64,000 nt of DNA, taken from positions 266,453 to 330,452 of the forward strand of contig JAHDRW010000008.1 in NCBI GenBank assembly GCA_018433085.1. The letters are read 5' to 3'. How positions within the stretch are numbered: the stretch's first letter is position 1; each line of letters starts with the position of its first letter. Of this stretch, positions 24,975-34,148 are shown piece after piece. Source of the DNA: Deltaproteobacteria bacterium. GTDB taxonomy: Bacteria; Desulfobacterota; Desulfomonilia; UBA1062. A model generated the notes under the pieces. That model had not been told where the DNA came from, did no database searches, and saw only the letters and a list, made by a program, of their open reading frames with translations. The position numbers and the translations under genes were made by a program.

Positions 24975-27900
24975 TTATTTCTCCAACGGGAGAACTTTTG
25001 TCTCCTGTGCCCCCTGGAGGGACATGGACACCACCTTGCTGATCCCCGGTACATCGAAGGTCACACCGTAGAGGATGTCGGACATTTCCATGGTATGACG
25101 GTTGTGCGTGACGATGATAAACTGGGAATCGCCGGCAAAGGTCCGGATCAGACGATTGAAGCGGACCACGTTGGCATCGTCGAGAGGTGCATCCACCTCG
25201 TCGAGGATGCAGAAGGGAGACGGTCGAACCTTGAACAGGGCGAAGATGAAGCTCAGTGCGCACAGCGTCTTTTCGCCCTCCGAGAGCAGACTCATGGACT
25301 TCAGCCGCTTGAAGGGCGGACAGGCCAATATCTCGACACCGGAATCGGGCGAGTTGCCGTCAAGGAGCACCAGATCCGCCTTCCCCCCTCCGAACATGGC
25401 CGTGAAAAGCTCCTGGAAATGGTATCTCACCTGCTCGAAGGTCTCGGTGAAGGCCTTGACGCTCTGCTTTTCGATATTGGCGATCACCTCTTTCAGCCTC
25501 GCGCTCGCCTGGACAATGTCCTCATACTGCCGGTGGAGGTCGTCCCACCTGGCCTGTACGTGCTCGAAGGCGTCCAGGGACGCGAAGTTGATCTGGCCCA
25601 TCTTTTCGATCCGGCTCTCCAGAGCTTCTACCTTCTGCCGGGCATCGTCGGGAGAGAAGTCTTCTGCAACAGCGGGGAGCTCTTCTCCGGAAAACCGGGA
25701 GGCAAAACGTTCTTTGCTCATGGTCAGGGCGATTTCCTGCTCCCTGGTTTTCAGGAGGATCTCGTTGCTCCTTTTTTCCAGGGAGGCCAGGGTTTCCCGG
25801 CACTCGTCCCTGCTCTGGGTGAGCGAGGCCAGGGCATCCGCGAGCTCCTCGTGTTCGGGGGTGGCGGTCTCCAGGGCCTCCCGCTGATTTTCGGCCTGAA
25901 CCTTAAGCGCCTGGAGCTGGTTCCGGGACTTCTCCAGCGCCTCCTGCACCGAGGCGTGCGTTTTGACGAGTTCTTCCTCTTTGCCGGTATCCCGGGAGAT
26001 CTGCCGTGATATGCCCTCGAGCTGCTCTTCAATCCCCTGGAGCCGCTGTCGTGCGGCCGCTGCTGCAACCTTGAGCTCTCCTGACCGCTGCTCGTGAGCG
26101 CTGATAGACTCCCGGGCGCTCTGGAGCCGCTGCCCAGCGGCCGCCCTCTTTTCGTCGAGGGCCTTGACCTCGTCCTGCATGGATCCGATCTGTTGGTCGA
26201 GTTCCTGCTTTTGCGTGTGGATATCCGCGAGGTCGCTCTCGACCTTTCTCACCATCTCTTCCCACATCTCGATGTCGCGCCGGTAAGACTGCTCTCGCTC
26301 GGAGATGCGTTCCACCTCCCGCGAGGCGGTGTTCTTCTTTTCGGCGAGGGATGCCGTCTGTTCCCTGAGCGACCGTTCCTCGCTCCTGGCATGCTCCCGG
26401 CCCTCTCTGAGCCGCTGCATCTCCTGCCTGAGCCGGGTGAGGCCCTCTTTTGCCGAGACGATCTCCCGGTCCAGAGCGACCTCCTGCAGGGAGAGCTCTT
26501 CCTTCTCGGCCTTGGCCTTGAGTCCTTCGGCATACTTGGCCATCTCGACGGTGGTCCGGACGACCCCCGTGGGCTCGAGGATGACGCCGTCCCGGGTGAC
26601 AAAGGTACAGGATCTCATGCCCTGTTTCCAGAACGAGAAGGCGCGGTGGATATCCTCCACCACCCACATATCGCCGGACAGGGCGTGCACCACGTCCTCA
26701 TAGCCCTCGTGGGCCTCGACCAGATCTTCAAGGCATGCCACGACCCCCTCTCCCTGCGGGCCGGCCCCTGCCGCCCGGCCGTTCAGGTGCGGACTCCGGG
26801 GGATGTACCCCGGGCCTCCGTCCTCGATCCGGCCCAGCTTCAGGATCTCTTCATGGTCCTGAACGATCAGGTAATCGAGCGACTTTCCCAGAGAAAGGCC
26901 CACTGTCTCCTCGAACCCGCTTTTCGCCTTCAGTGCATCCGCAACCCGCCTCGTGCCGTTGTCCGTGGAGAGGTCCATGGGAGGCGGCATGGTTGCGGCG
27001 AGAATGATCCTCTCGAGCATGGATATCTTCGCCAGGAACTGTGCGTGGGACTTCTCCAGCCCGGCCAGGGTGTGCACGGTACCTTCGATCCGGGTCTGAA
27101 GCTCGTTCATCTGGTCTCCCAGCGACTGCACCTTCTCGCCTAGACCCTCGGCCTGCAGCTTTGTCCGGGCATATTCCTCTTCCAGCTCTCCATATCTCGA
27201 TTCGAGCGACGTCCTTTGTGCACCGAGCTCTGACAGGTCGGCGCGCCGTTTTCTCGCGTTGGTTTCGGCCTCGTGTCGTCTTGCCTCCATGGACGAGATC
27301 CGCTGCTGGGTTGCCCTGGAGTGGCCGATCGCATCGAAAAGCTGGGCCCTCTTCTGGTTGTACTCTCCCTCGAAGATCCCGAATTCCTTTTCCACTGATT
27401 CAAGGTGATGGTGCCGGGAATCTATTTCCTCTTCGATCTGTGCGATGTCCTGGGAAAGCTTCTCCAGCCGGTTACGGTCCTGTTCGCCCTTTTCCCGGAG
27501 ATCGCCGGTTTCCCGGGCCATCTGCCCGATACGGCTCTGGAGCATTTCGATGGTGGACGATATGTCCCGGGCCCTGTTCGTGTTCGACTCGATCTCGCTC
27601 TCTGCGAGCAGCTCGCGGGAGTGGGTTTCTTCGATGGCGCGCCTGATTTCATCCATCTTTCCGCGGACCGCGGACAGTCTGGCATCGAAGCCGGCCATGG
27701 CCCCGGTATACTCCTCGTGCTGCCTGTGAAAGGACTCCTCCTGCTGCCGCACTTCCCGCAGAATTTCGTCGAGCCTTTTCTTCCTGTCCGTGATCCCCAG
27801 GATCTCGGAGGCCCAGAGCGTTTTGGTGAGCGAATTGATTTCCAAGCGAAGATTCTGATACCTGCGGGCCTTGCTGGCCTGTGATTTCAGTTCGTCTCTC

Positions 27901-28511
27901 TGCCGGGAGACCTCCGCCAGCAGGTCGCGTACCCGCTCGAGGTTCCCTGCCGTGGCCTCGAGCCGCTTGATGGCGTCGGCCCGCTTGAAGCGGAATCTCC
28001 CCACCTCCGCCGCCTCTTCGATGAGATAGCGGATGTCCTCGGGCCGGGACTGGATGATGTCCTTGACCTTGCCCTGCTCCACGATGGCGTACCCGTGCCG
28101 GTCGAGGCCGGTGTCCAGAAACAGGTCGGTGATGTCCTTGAGCCTGCACCTGACCCCGTTCAGGGAATAGACGCTCTCGCCGGTTCGGTAGAGCCTCCGG
28201 GAGATGGACACCTCGTCGAAACCGTCCAGGCTCTTGGGAAAGTAGCCGTCGTCCCGCGCGAACTCCATGACCACCTCGGCCATGGGCCCGGGAGGCGCAT
28301 CCTGGGTGCCGGAGAAGATCACCTCGCTCATGGACCCTGCGCGGAGTGAGCGGTTCGATTGCTCTCCCAAGGCCCACCGGACGGCGTCGATGATATTGCT
28401 CTTCCCGCAGCCGTTGGGTCCGGCAATGCACGTCACCCCGTCGGCGACCGGCAGCGAGGTCTTCTTGGCAATGGATTTGAAACCCCGGATCTCAATCCTC
28501 TTCAATTTCAC
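24975..28511 (-). CDS. smc: Chromosome segregation ATPase SMC
   Basis: 1178 residues, the length of bacterial SMC. Walker A GPNGCGKSN at about 31-39, QSNRSLRAGSM close after, two long coiled coils (about 170-500 and 670-1010) around a hinge (about 510-640), the signature LLSEGEKTL and the Walker B FCILDEVDAPLDD near the C-terminus. The signature has SEGEKT where many bacterial SMCs have SGGEKA. Starts at GTG 28511. Condenses and resolves chromosomes together with ScpA/B, which are not in the window. Confidence 0.95.
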   Translation of the reverse strand: MKLKRIEIRGFKSIAKKTSLPVADGVTCIAGPNGCGKSNIIDAVRWALGEQSNRSLRAGSMSEVIFSGTQDAPPGPMAEVVMEFARDDGYFPKSLDGFDEVSISRRLYRTGESVYSLNGVRCRLKDITDLFLDTGLDRHGYAIVEQGKVKDIIQSRPEDIRYLIEEAAEVGRFRFKRADAIKRLEATAGNLERVRDLLAEVSRQRDELKSQASKARRYQNLRLEINSLTKTLWASEILGITDRKKRLDEILREVRQQEESFHRQHEEYTGAMAGFDARLSAVRGKMDEIRRAIEETHSRELLAESEIESNTNRARDISSTIEMLQSRIGQMARETGDLREKGEQDRNRLEKLSQDIAQIEEEIDSRHHHLESVEKEFGIFEGEYNQKRAQLFDAIGHSRATQQRISSMEARRHEAETNARKRRADLSELGAQRTSLESRYGELEEEYARTKLQAEGLGEKVQSLGDQMNELQTRIEGTVHTLAGLEKSHAQFLAKISMLERIILAATMPPPMDLSTDNGTRRVADALKAKSGFEETVGLSLGKSLDYLIVQDHEEILKLGRIEDGGPGYIPRSPHLNGRAAGAGPQGEGVVACLEDLVEAHEGYEDVVHALSGDMWVVEDIHRAFSFWKQGMRSCTFVTRDGVILEPTGVVRTTVEMAKYAEGLKAKAEKEELSLQEVALDREIVSAKEGLTRLRQEMQRLREGREHARSEERSLREQTASLAEKKNTASREVERISEREQSYRRDIEMWEEMVRKVESDLADIHTQKQELDQQIGSMQDEVKALDEKRAAAGQRLQSARESISAHEQRSGELKVAAAAARQRLQGIEEQLEGISRQISRDTGKEEELVKTHASVQEALEKSRNQLQALKVQAENQREALETATPEHEELADALASLTQSRDECRETLASLEKRSNEILLKTREQEIALTMSKERFASRFSGEELPAVAEDFSPDDARQKVEALESRIEKMGQINFASLDAFEHVQARWDDLHRQYEDIVQASARLKEVIANIEKQSVKAFTETFEQVRYHFQELFTAMFGGGKADLVLLDGNSPDSGVEILACPPFKRLKSMSLLSEGEKTLCALSFIFALFKVRPSPFCILDEVDAPLDDANVVRFNRLIRTFAGDSQFIIVTHNRHTMEMSDILYGVTFDVPGISKVVSMSLQGAQETKVLPLEK

Positions 28512-28611
28512 ATCTTTTGTGTATCAGAGCTTCCCTGGGATCGCAAGAGGGGTTCTCCGCATTGAAGAACAGACCCTCGTGCTTTGCTTTCCTGGATGCG
28601 TCTTCCCGGTA

Positions 28612-30213
28612 TCAGTACCCCGGGGGGCCTTTATACGCGCCTGCGGCCTCGTCGAGCATGGCGGCGATTTCGAGCAGCTCCATGTCATGCCAGCGCTTTC
28701 CGACGATCTGCACCCCGATGGGAAGCCCCTGACCGGTATAGCCGAGGGGGATCACCACCACCGGGCTCCCGGTCAGGTTGAAGATCGTGGTATACGATCC
28801 ATTTGCCACGAGATAGTTGACCGGCTCTTCATCCACCATGACCGGCCGGTCATACAGCGCATACGGTCCGAAGTATCTTCCCGGCGCGATATGCGGATAG
28901 GCAGGGGTAGAGCTTACCGGACAGAGCCAGACATCCCACTCGTCCAGGAATCCTTCCAGGGAAGAAATCTGCTCGTCACGGATGGTGAGCGCACTCATGT
29001 ACTTGTCGTACGTGACGGGGAAGACCATTCTCAGGAAAGGGACGTCTCTTCTGTACGATCTCCCGAACAGATAGCTCAGCAAACGCAGGCCCGACGAGAC
29101 GTGTACCCCTACTTCCATGTCCATGATCCGTCCATATGTGCTCCAGATCTCTTCCGGGCGGAAGTTTTCGGGACACGCCCGCTCGACGGTGCATCCCTTC
29201 TCTGCAAGGATGTCAGTGAACCGCTTCAGCACCCGCCGTGTCTCACCGGTGACAGGGACCCCGCCAAGGTCATCCGCCCAGGCGATGCGCAATGCTGCAA
29301 GCTCCCGCCTGGAAGGGTCCACGGCCGGGACATACGGGACATCTCCATCTTTCTTGTCCGGGCCTGCGATCACCTTCAGACAGATCCTCAGGTCTTCGAC
29401 AGACCTGGCCAGCGGACCGCAGGAGAGCAGATGGCGGATGCTGCGATACTCGTGGCTCGGAAACCCCGGGTGCAGACCGTGCTTCGAGACCAGGTTCTCC
29501 GTGGGTTTGATGCCGTATATCCCGCAGAAGTGAGCAGGCACACGGATCGAACCGCCGATATCATTGCCCAGGGACAGGGCCGACATCCCGGCGGCCACCG
29601 CAGCGGCCCCGCCGCCCGTGCTTCCTCCCGGGGTCCTGCTCAGATCCCATGGATTGTTCGTCACGCCGAAGACTGGATTGTTCGTCTGATAATCCAACGC
29701 CAGCGGGGGCAGGTTGGTCTTGCCGATGATCACCGCACCTGCCTGCAGGACCCTTTCAACGACCGTTGCATTGAAGTCCGGGACATAATCGGCGTGCCCG
29801 GGGTAGCCGGTAGTGGTGCGGATCCCCCTGGTTGCATAATTGTCCTTGACGGTGACGGGCACCCCGTGGAGCGGCCCCCAGATCTCCCCCCGGGCGAGTG
29901 CTTCGTCCGCCTGTCGTGCCCGTTCCCGTGCACCCTTGGCATCGATGGTCACAATGGCGTTGATCGCTCCGTTATGCCGGGAAATCTGATCGAGGTAGGC
30001 CTCCAGGGCCTGGGCTGCGGTGATCTCTCCCGCCTTGATCATACCGGCAAGCCGATGTGCCGGGAGAAACACCAGCTCATGATTCGAACCCTGCCTCCGG
30101 CTGCCTGCCCCGGTCGTTGCCCATGCATTGTTCAGCCCGGCTGTGAGGCTAAAGAAAAGAATCCCTGTGCACAGAAGTGCACGCCATGGGTTCCCTGACC
30201 CTGCTCGTTTCAT
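28612..30213 (-). CDS. Exported amidase (amidase-signature family)
   Basis: 533 residues. Signal peptide about residues 1-33 (hydrophobic stretch CTGILFFSLTAG, then NNAWA). The amidase-signature domain has the catalytic Lys in GVPVTVKDN, the cis-Ser region GGSTGGGAAAVA and the nucleophile Ser in GNDIGGSIRVPA. Start 30213 (MKRAG) fits a GGGAGGG site at about 9 nt; a TTG three codons up is too close to it. Hydrolyses amide bonds in the periplasm. The substrate is unknown; GatA itself is cytoplasmic, so this is not a tRNA amidotransferase subunit. Confidence 0.88.
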   Translation of the reverse strand: MKRAGSGNPWRALLCTGILFFSLTAGLNNAWATTGAGSRRQGSNHELVFLPAHRLAGMIKAGEITAAQALEAYLDQISRHNGAINAIVTIDAKGARERARQADEALARGEIWGPLHGVPVTVKDNYATRGIRTTTGYPGHADYVPDFNATVVERVLQAGAVIIGKTNLPPLALDYQTNNPVFGVTNNPWDLSRTPGGSTGGGAAAVAAGMSALSLGNDIGGSIRVPAHFCGIYGIKPTENLVSKHGLHPGFPSHEYRSIRHLLSCGPLARSVEDLRICLKVIAGPDKKDGDVPYVPAVDPSRRELAALRIAWADDLGGVPVTGETRRVLKRFTDILAEKGCTVERACPENFRPEEIWSTYGRIMDMEVGVHVSSGLRLLSYLFGRSYRRDVPFLRMVFPVTYDKYMSALTIRDEQISSLEGFLDEWDVWLCPVSSTPAYPHIAPGRYFGPYALYDRPVMVDEEPVNYLVANGSYTTIFNLTGSPVVVIPLGYTGQGLPIGVQIVGKRWHDMELLEIAAMLDEAAGAYKGPPGY

Positions 30214-30699
30214 GCCTGTCAACCCTCCCTTTCAACATGGTCAAGACACTGCATCTCCAGCCGGATCAGAGGGACATCCTGAACGAGACCGCCGGGAAGC
30301 GGATCACCTCCCCCTTTTTTAGACCGGACAGAAAAATGCCGCTGCAATATTGAATTGAACAGGGGCAATATTACCTCGCCCTGCGTGATCACACAAGAAT
30401 AATGGAGGGCAAATGTGACACACTATCGATATTCAGGGTCGATAACCGGGGAATACTGGGAACCCGGCATGAATACAAGCAGCCGCAGGTTCTGTTGAGG
30501 CAGCCGGTACAGCGCAGACCGCGCCGCTCACGCACTGATTTTCGCCGTTCGGATCAGGAAATTCTCGATGATAAACCGGTCTCATGAAAAGAGCAGGCTG
30601 CCATCCATGCCCTGATGTGGGAGAAAAATCCTTGCAATATCTTCCCGAAAACGGCAATACAGGAAGGAATATTTCCCAAGGGTGTGCCAGGAGGGAATC
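30214..30699. other. Intergenic region between amidase and yggT
   Basis: Nearly 490 nt with no convincing gene. It holds two direct GCAATATT repeats (30344-30351 and 30365-30372, 21 bp apart). A 61-codon frame at 30402-30587 has no family-like features and was not called. Confidence 0.5.
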
Positions 30700-31296
30700 A
30701 TGTACGGAGTGAACAATCCCCTTGCTTTTGCCGGGCAACTGCTTCACGTTGCGCTCACGGTCTATCTGTGGATCATTATCATCGGCGCCCTGATATCATG
30801 GGTGAATCCCGATCCCTATAACCCGGTGGTACGGTTTCTCCGCAAGGCCACCGACCCGCTCTTCCTCTGGCTCAGACGCCATATACCGCTCATTGCGGGG
30901 GGAGTGGACTTCTCTCCCATCATCGCCATCGCGCTCATCATCTTCCTCGATGCTTCCCTGGTTCCCATCCTGATCGAACAGGGGAACATCCTGGCGAATG
31001 TCCTCATCGGGCTTGGGCAGTCCGTCTCCATGCTGCTGAGCTTTTATCTCATCGTCGTGATCGTCTCCGCGGTATTGAGCTTCGTGAGCCCCAATCCCTA
31101 TAACCCGATCGTGCGCATCATCTCTGCACTGACCTATCCCGTGTTCTCCTGGTTCCGACGGAGGTTGCCGCTGGTATACGGGGGCATCGACTTCACCCCG
31201 GCACTGGTCATCGTGCTGATCCTGCTCATCAACTCCTATGGGGCCCAAACCCTCATCCGTCTGGGGGTCAACTTAAAATTGAAAGGAGTGTTCTGA
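30700..31296 (+). CDS. yggT: YggT-family membrane protein with two repeats
   Basis: 198 residues, four membrane helices in two similar halves; each half has the family signature (ISWVNPDPYNPVVRFLRKATDPLF and SFVSPNPYNPIVR), so this is a tandem double-YggT protein. ATG 30700 is preceded by CCAGGAGGGAATC. Homologues (YlmG/Ycf19) affect cell or chloroplast division and envelope. It precedes divIVA with a 1-nt overlap, as in Gram-positive ylm operons. Confidence 0.88.
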   Translation: MYGVNNPLAFAGQLLHVALTVYLWIIIIGALISWVNPDPYNPVVRFLRKATDPLFLWLRRHIPLIAGGVDFSPIIAIALIIFLDASLVPILIEQGNILANVLIGLGQSVSMLLSFYLIVVIVSAVLSFVSPNPYNPIVRIISALTYPVFSWFRRRLPLVYGGIDFTPALVIVLILLINSYGAQTLIRLGVNLKLKGVF

Positions 31297-31826
31297 TGCA
31301 ACTGACGCCTGAAATGATACGGGAGCAGCGCTTTCGGGGGAGGTTGTCGGGGTTCGACAAGGAAGAGGTCACAAGCTTCCTGGTGGGCATAGCCGAGGAC
31401 ATGGAGGAGCTCCTCGAGGAAAACAATCTGATCAAGAGCGAGCTGGATTCCATGAAGGAAAAGCAGAAGGACCTCGAGGACCTCTTTCTCTCCGCCAAAC
31501 AGTTCTCCGACGAGAAGAAGAAGCTGGCGGAACAGGAGGCTCACCTGAAAATTTCCGAGGCACAGCGAAAGGTCTCCGCGATGCAGGCAGAGGCCCAGCA
31601 GAAGATCGAGGGCGCCGACCGGAAGGCGCGCGAGATCGAGGAACAGGCCCATGAAAGGGCACGAGAGATCCTGAACGAGGCCCAGCAGATGAAGTCGGCC
31701 TTGGAAAAGGAGCTCACAGAGCTCAAGGCCAAGAGAACAAACCTCTTCACCGAGCTCAGGTCGGTTCTCGACTCCTACCAGAACTGGATCAGAGAAATGG
31801 GGAATGTGGATCCGTCCGGAAAATGA
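31296..31826 (+). CDS. divIVA: DivIVA-domain coiled-coil protein
   Basis: 176 residues. N-terminal DivIVA membrane-curvature motif (TPEMIREQRFRGRLSGFDKEEV) followed by an almost continuous coiled coil to about 160. Starts at ATG 31296 on the yggT stop. DivIVA proteins mark cell poles or septa; in Desulfobacterota the target is less known. Co-transcription with yggT and yggU parallels the division operon of Gram-positive bacteria. Confidence 0.85.
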   Translation: MQLTPEMIREQRFRGRLSGFDKEEVTSFLVGIAEDMEELLEENNLIKSELDSMKEKQKDLEDLFLSAKQFSDEKKKLAEQEAHLKISEAQRKVSAMQAEAQQKIEGADRKAREIEEQAHERAREILNEAQQMKSALEKELTELKAKRTNLFTELRSVLDSYQNWIREMGNVDPSGK

Positions 31827-32112
31827 CGGCACGGTCCTCGTGTGCAGGGTCCGCCCCAATGCCGGCAGGGACTCCATCGAGGGTATCCGTGAGGACCGTG
31901 TGTCCGTTCACTTGAGCGCCCCTGCCGTGGAGGGCAAGGCAAACAAGGCCCTAGTGGCCTTTCTCGCAAAGCGGCTCCATGTCGCGAAGTCCAGGATCTC
32001 GTTGAAAATCGGGGAAAAGGCCCGGACCAAGGTGATTGTCATCAGCGGGATGGCCCCGGAGAAGGTGGCCGGGCTTCTGGGGCTTCAGTCTACCACCCTT
32101 ACACCGCGATAG
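31804..32112 (+). CDS. yggU: DUF167/YggU-family protein
   Basis: 102 residues with the DUF167 pattern RPNAGRDSI, then SAPAVEGKANKALVAFLAKRL and a KxRxKxVxISG-like tail. The ATG at 31804 lies within the divIVA 3' end (23-nt overlap, different frame). Small conserved protein of unknown role, usually linked to yggT. It ends convergently into the CBS gene. Confidence 0.83.
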   Translation: MWIRPENDGTVLVCRVRPNAGRDSIEGIREDRVSVHLSAPAVEGKANKALVAFLAKRLHVAKSRISLKIGEKARTKVIVISGMAPEKVAGLLGLQSTTLTPR

Positions 32113-32684
32113 CCCAGCTGGATGAGCTCTTCGGCAATGGCCGCGGTGTCACCTCCGGTGATACGGAAGTGGTGGGCGTTTTCATCGCCGTTGATGGTCA
32201 TGCCTACACTGACGATAAAGCCGCCCTTGCCTTCTATGATCGACACCACCTCGTCAAAGGACCCGTGAACGCCTTTGAGGACCACGTCGAGCCGGGAGCC
32301 CGACTTGAGGACCCCCATGATTTCAATAAAGGCCTTGAGGATGTCTTTGATGGTGATGATCCCGACGATCTTCCCGTCTTCCACCACCGGCAGGCACCCG
32401 ATATTCTTTTCGTAAATGATCCGCGCCGCCTTTTCCAAAGAGGTGTCCCGGGTAATGGTGTACGGGTTCTGGATCATCACGTCGCAGACCTTCAGGGTTT
32501 CGAGCATGGAGGCCAGAACCGCCTGCTTGAGGTCTCCCGAGGTAACCAGCCCGACGAAAAGCCCGTTCTCCACCACCGGGAGATGGCGCACGGAAAACTT
32601 CTTCATGACCATCAGGGCATCTCTGATCCCCGATTCTTTTCCTATGGTGACGAGGTCGGTGACCATCCATGATTCGACGTTCAT
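32085..32684 (-). CDS. CBS-pair protein with ACT-like C-terminus
   Basis: 199 residues. Two CBS motifs (about 7-60 and 75-130; RHLPVVENG and GCLPVVEDG) and a C-terminal ACT-like domain (about 138-199). AcuB-type proteins share this architecture. CBS pairs bind adenosine nucleotides; ACT domains bind amino acids, so it is probably a ligand-sensing regulator of an unseen target. Monocistronic; its 3' end overlaps yggU by 28 nt. Confidence 0.85.
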   Translation of the reverse strand: MNVESWMVTDLVTIGKESGIRDALMVMKKFSVRHLPVVENGLFVGLVTSGDLKQAVLASMLETLKVCDVMIQNPYTITRDTSLEKAARIIYEKNIGCLPVVEDGKIVGIITIKDILKAFIEIMGVLKSGSRLDVVLKGVHGSFDEVVSIIEGKGGFIVSVGMTINGDENAHHFRITGGDTAAIAEELIQLGYRGVRVVD

Positions 32685-32780
32685 AATAATATGTATAACA
32701 AACCCGATCGGAAATTGAAACCGTGAACCTTCGAGGAAGCAGGCTGGGGAAGGAATATTCCCTGATCTTGGGGGGCGGGC

Positions 32781-34148
32781 TTATCCGATATGGCGGCGGA
32801 GAAATTTCATGGCCTCGCCCCTCGTCCGGACCACCCCCCTGGCCCGGGCCTCCTCGACGGTGCGCAGCCATTTCCCCACCTCCGGCCCGGCCCCGGTGCC
32901 CAGAACCACGATCACGTCGCTGCCGGAAATCAACGGGTTCTTCTTGTGCTCCTGATACGTGGTGCGATAGTACTCCCAGGCCCTGGCCACGGTCTGCCGG
33001 GGAAGGGTCTCCTGCGTATGCGCCCGGGAGAGGGACAGCAGGAAGGCCTCGGGGAGCTGCTCCGCTGTATCTTCACAAAACCGGTGGATATCCAGGGAAG
33101 AAGGGTCCTGCTGCGCGAGAAACCTCTGAGTGCGCTTCTCCCTGCCCAGAAGCGAGCGGATCATTCTGGCGGAGCGGGTGGAAAAACGGAGCGAGGAGCA
33201 GAAATCCACGGCCCTGTCCTCCATGGAGCGCTCCCGGGTGGATATTCCGCTCTCCCGGCTCTGGAGATCCCACGATCTCAGATCCTCCAGTCCCAGCAGA
33301 AACGCGGCGAGCCTCAGCAGGGCGCCCCGCTGGACACCGTTTTCGGTTTCCTGTGCCAGAAGGCCGGAGCAACCCGGCATCAGGGCATCGCAGGCATAGA
33401 CGATCCCGTCCAGCTCCTGACAGGGAGGGATGACCGAGAGAAGGAGGGAGTGCTGCCGATCGTCGCCATGATCCCGGCCCGGGAAATACGGGGCGAACAG
33501 GATGGGAACCAGGGCATTCCAGGTGAGCAGCCGGAAGAAGTCGGCCCCGTGAACGCTGCGCAGCGCCTGGACGAACTCCTGCTTGATGCGCTCGCCGGAA
33601 ACCCCTCCGAGCCTCCCGGCATGCCTTCTGATCATCCGGGAGGATTCCTCGTGCACGGCGAAATTAAGCGTCACGGAAAACCTTATGGCCCGCAGGCTTC
33701 GCAACGGATCGTTCAGCAGGTTTTCCTCAGAGACGATCCTGATCATCCCGCGGGAGAGGTCGTGGAGCCCGTCCAGGGGATCGATGAGCCTGTGGCGGGA
33801 TATATCATACGCCATGGCATTGATGGTGAGATCCCGGGCTCTCAGGTCTTCTTCGATGCTCAGGCCCTTGGGCGCGGAAAGGTCGATGCTCGCGCCTGAG
33901 GACTTCAGGGCGATCCGCATGACCCCCCGCCGTTCGTCCATCCAGAACGGTCTGGAGCCAAGGCGCTCGGCGATACTTCCGGCCAGATCCGTAACCGGCG
34001 CATAGGTGACGAGATCGAAGTCCAGAGGAACCCTGCCCAGGAGCATGTCCCGGATGCATCCCCCCACGAGGTAGGTCCTCTCCGGGAGGAGGTCTTCGAT
34101 TTGCTTTAAGGTCTCATTGCTTGAGACGGTTCTCGACAGATCGTGCAT
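32781..34148 (-). CDS. CCA-adding enzyme / poly(A) polymerase family nucleotidyltransferase
   Basis: 455 residues. Nucleotidyltransferase motif: GG at 29-30, RD at 33-34, DFD at 43-45; then the RNA-binding middle (DLTINAMAYD, PLRSLRAIRFS) and a long helical C-terminus. ATG 34148 was chosen over a frame extending to 34403 because the extra 85 residues are low-complexity and GCTGGAGGCTC sits just upstream. It overlaps the hisD 3' end by 35 nt. Acts on the 3' end of tRNA (CCA) or on poly(A); family alone does not separate the two. Confidence 0.85.
   Translation of the reverse strand: MHDLSRTVSSNETLKQIEDLLPERTYLVGGCIRDMLLGRVPLDFDLVTYAPVTDLAGSIAERLGSRPFWMDERRGVMRIALKSSGASIDLSAPKGLSIEEDLRARDLTINAMAYDISRHRLIDPLDGLHDLSRGMIRIVSEENLLNDPLRSLRAIRFSVTLNFAVHEESSRMIRRHAGRLGGVSGERIKQEFVQALRSVHGADFFRLLTWNALVPILFAPYFPGRDHGDDRQHSLLLSVIPPCQELDGIVYACDALMPGCSGLLAQETENGVQRGALLRLAAFLLGLEDLRSWDLQSRESGISTRERSMEDRAVDFCSSLRFSTRSARMIRSLLGREKRTQRFLAQQDPSSLDIHRFCEDTAEQLPEAFLLSLSRAHTQETLPRQTVARAWEYYRTTYQEHKKNPLISGSDVIVVLGTGAGPEVGKWLRTVEEARARGVVRTRGEAMKFLRRHIG

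Noticed and set aside
30402..30587. 61-codon frame between amidase and yggT
   Set aside because: No family-like features and no strong ribosome site; length is expected by chance.
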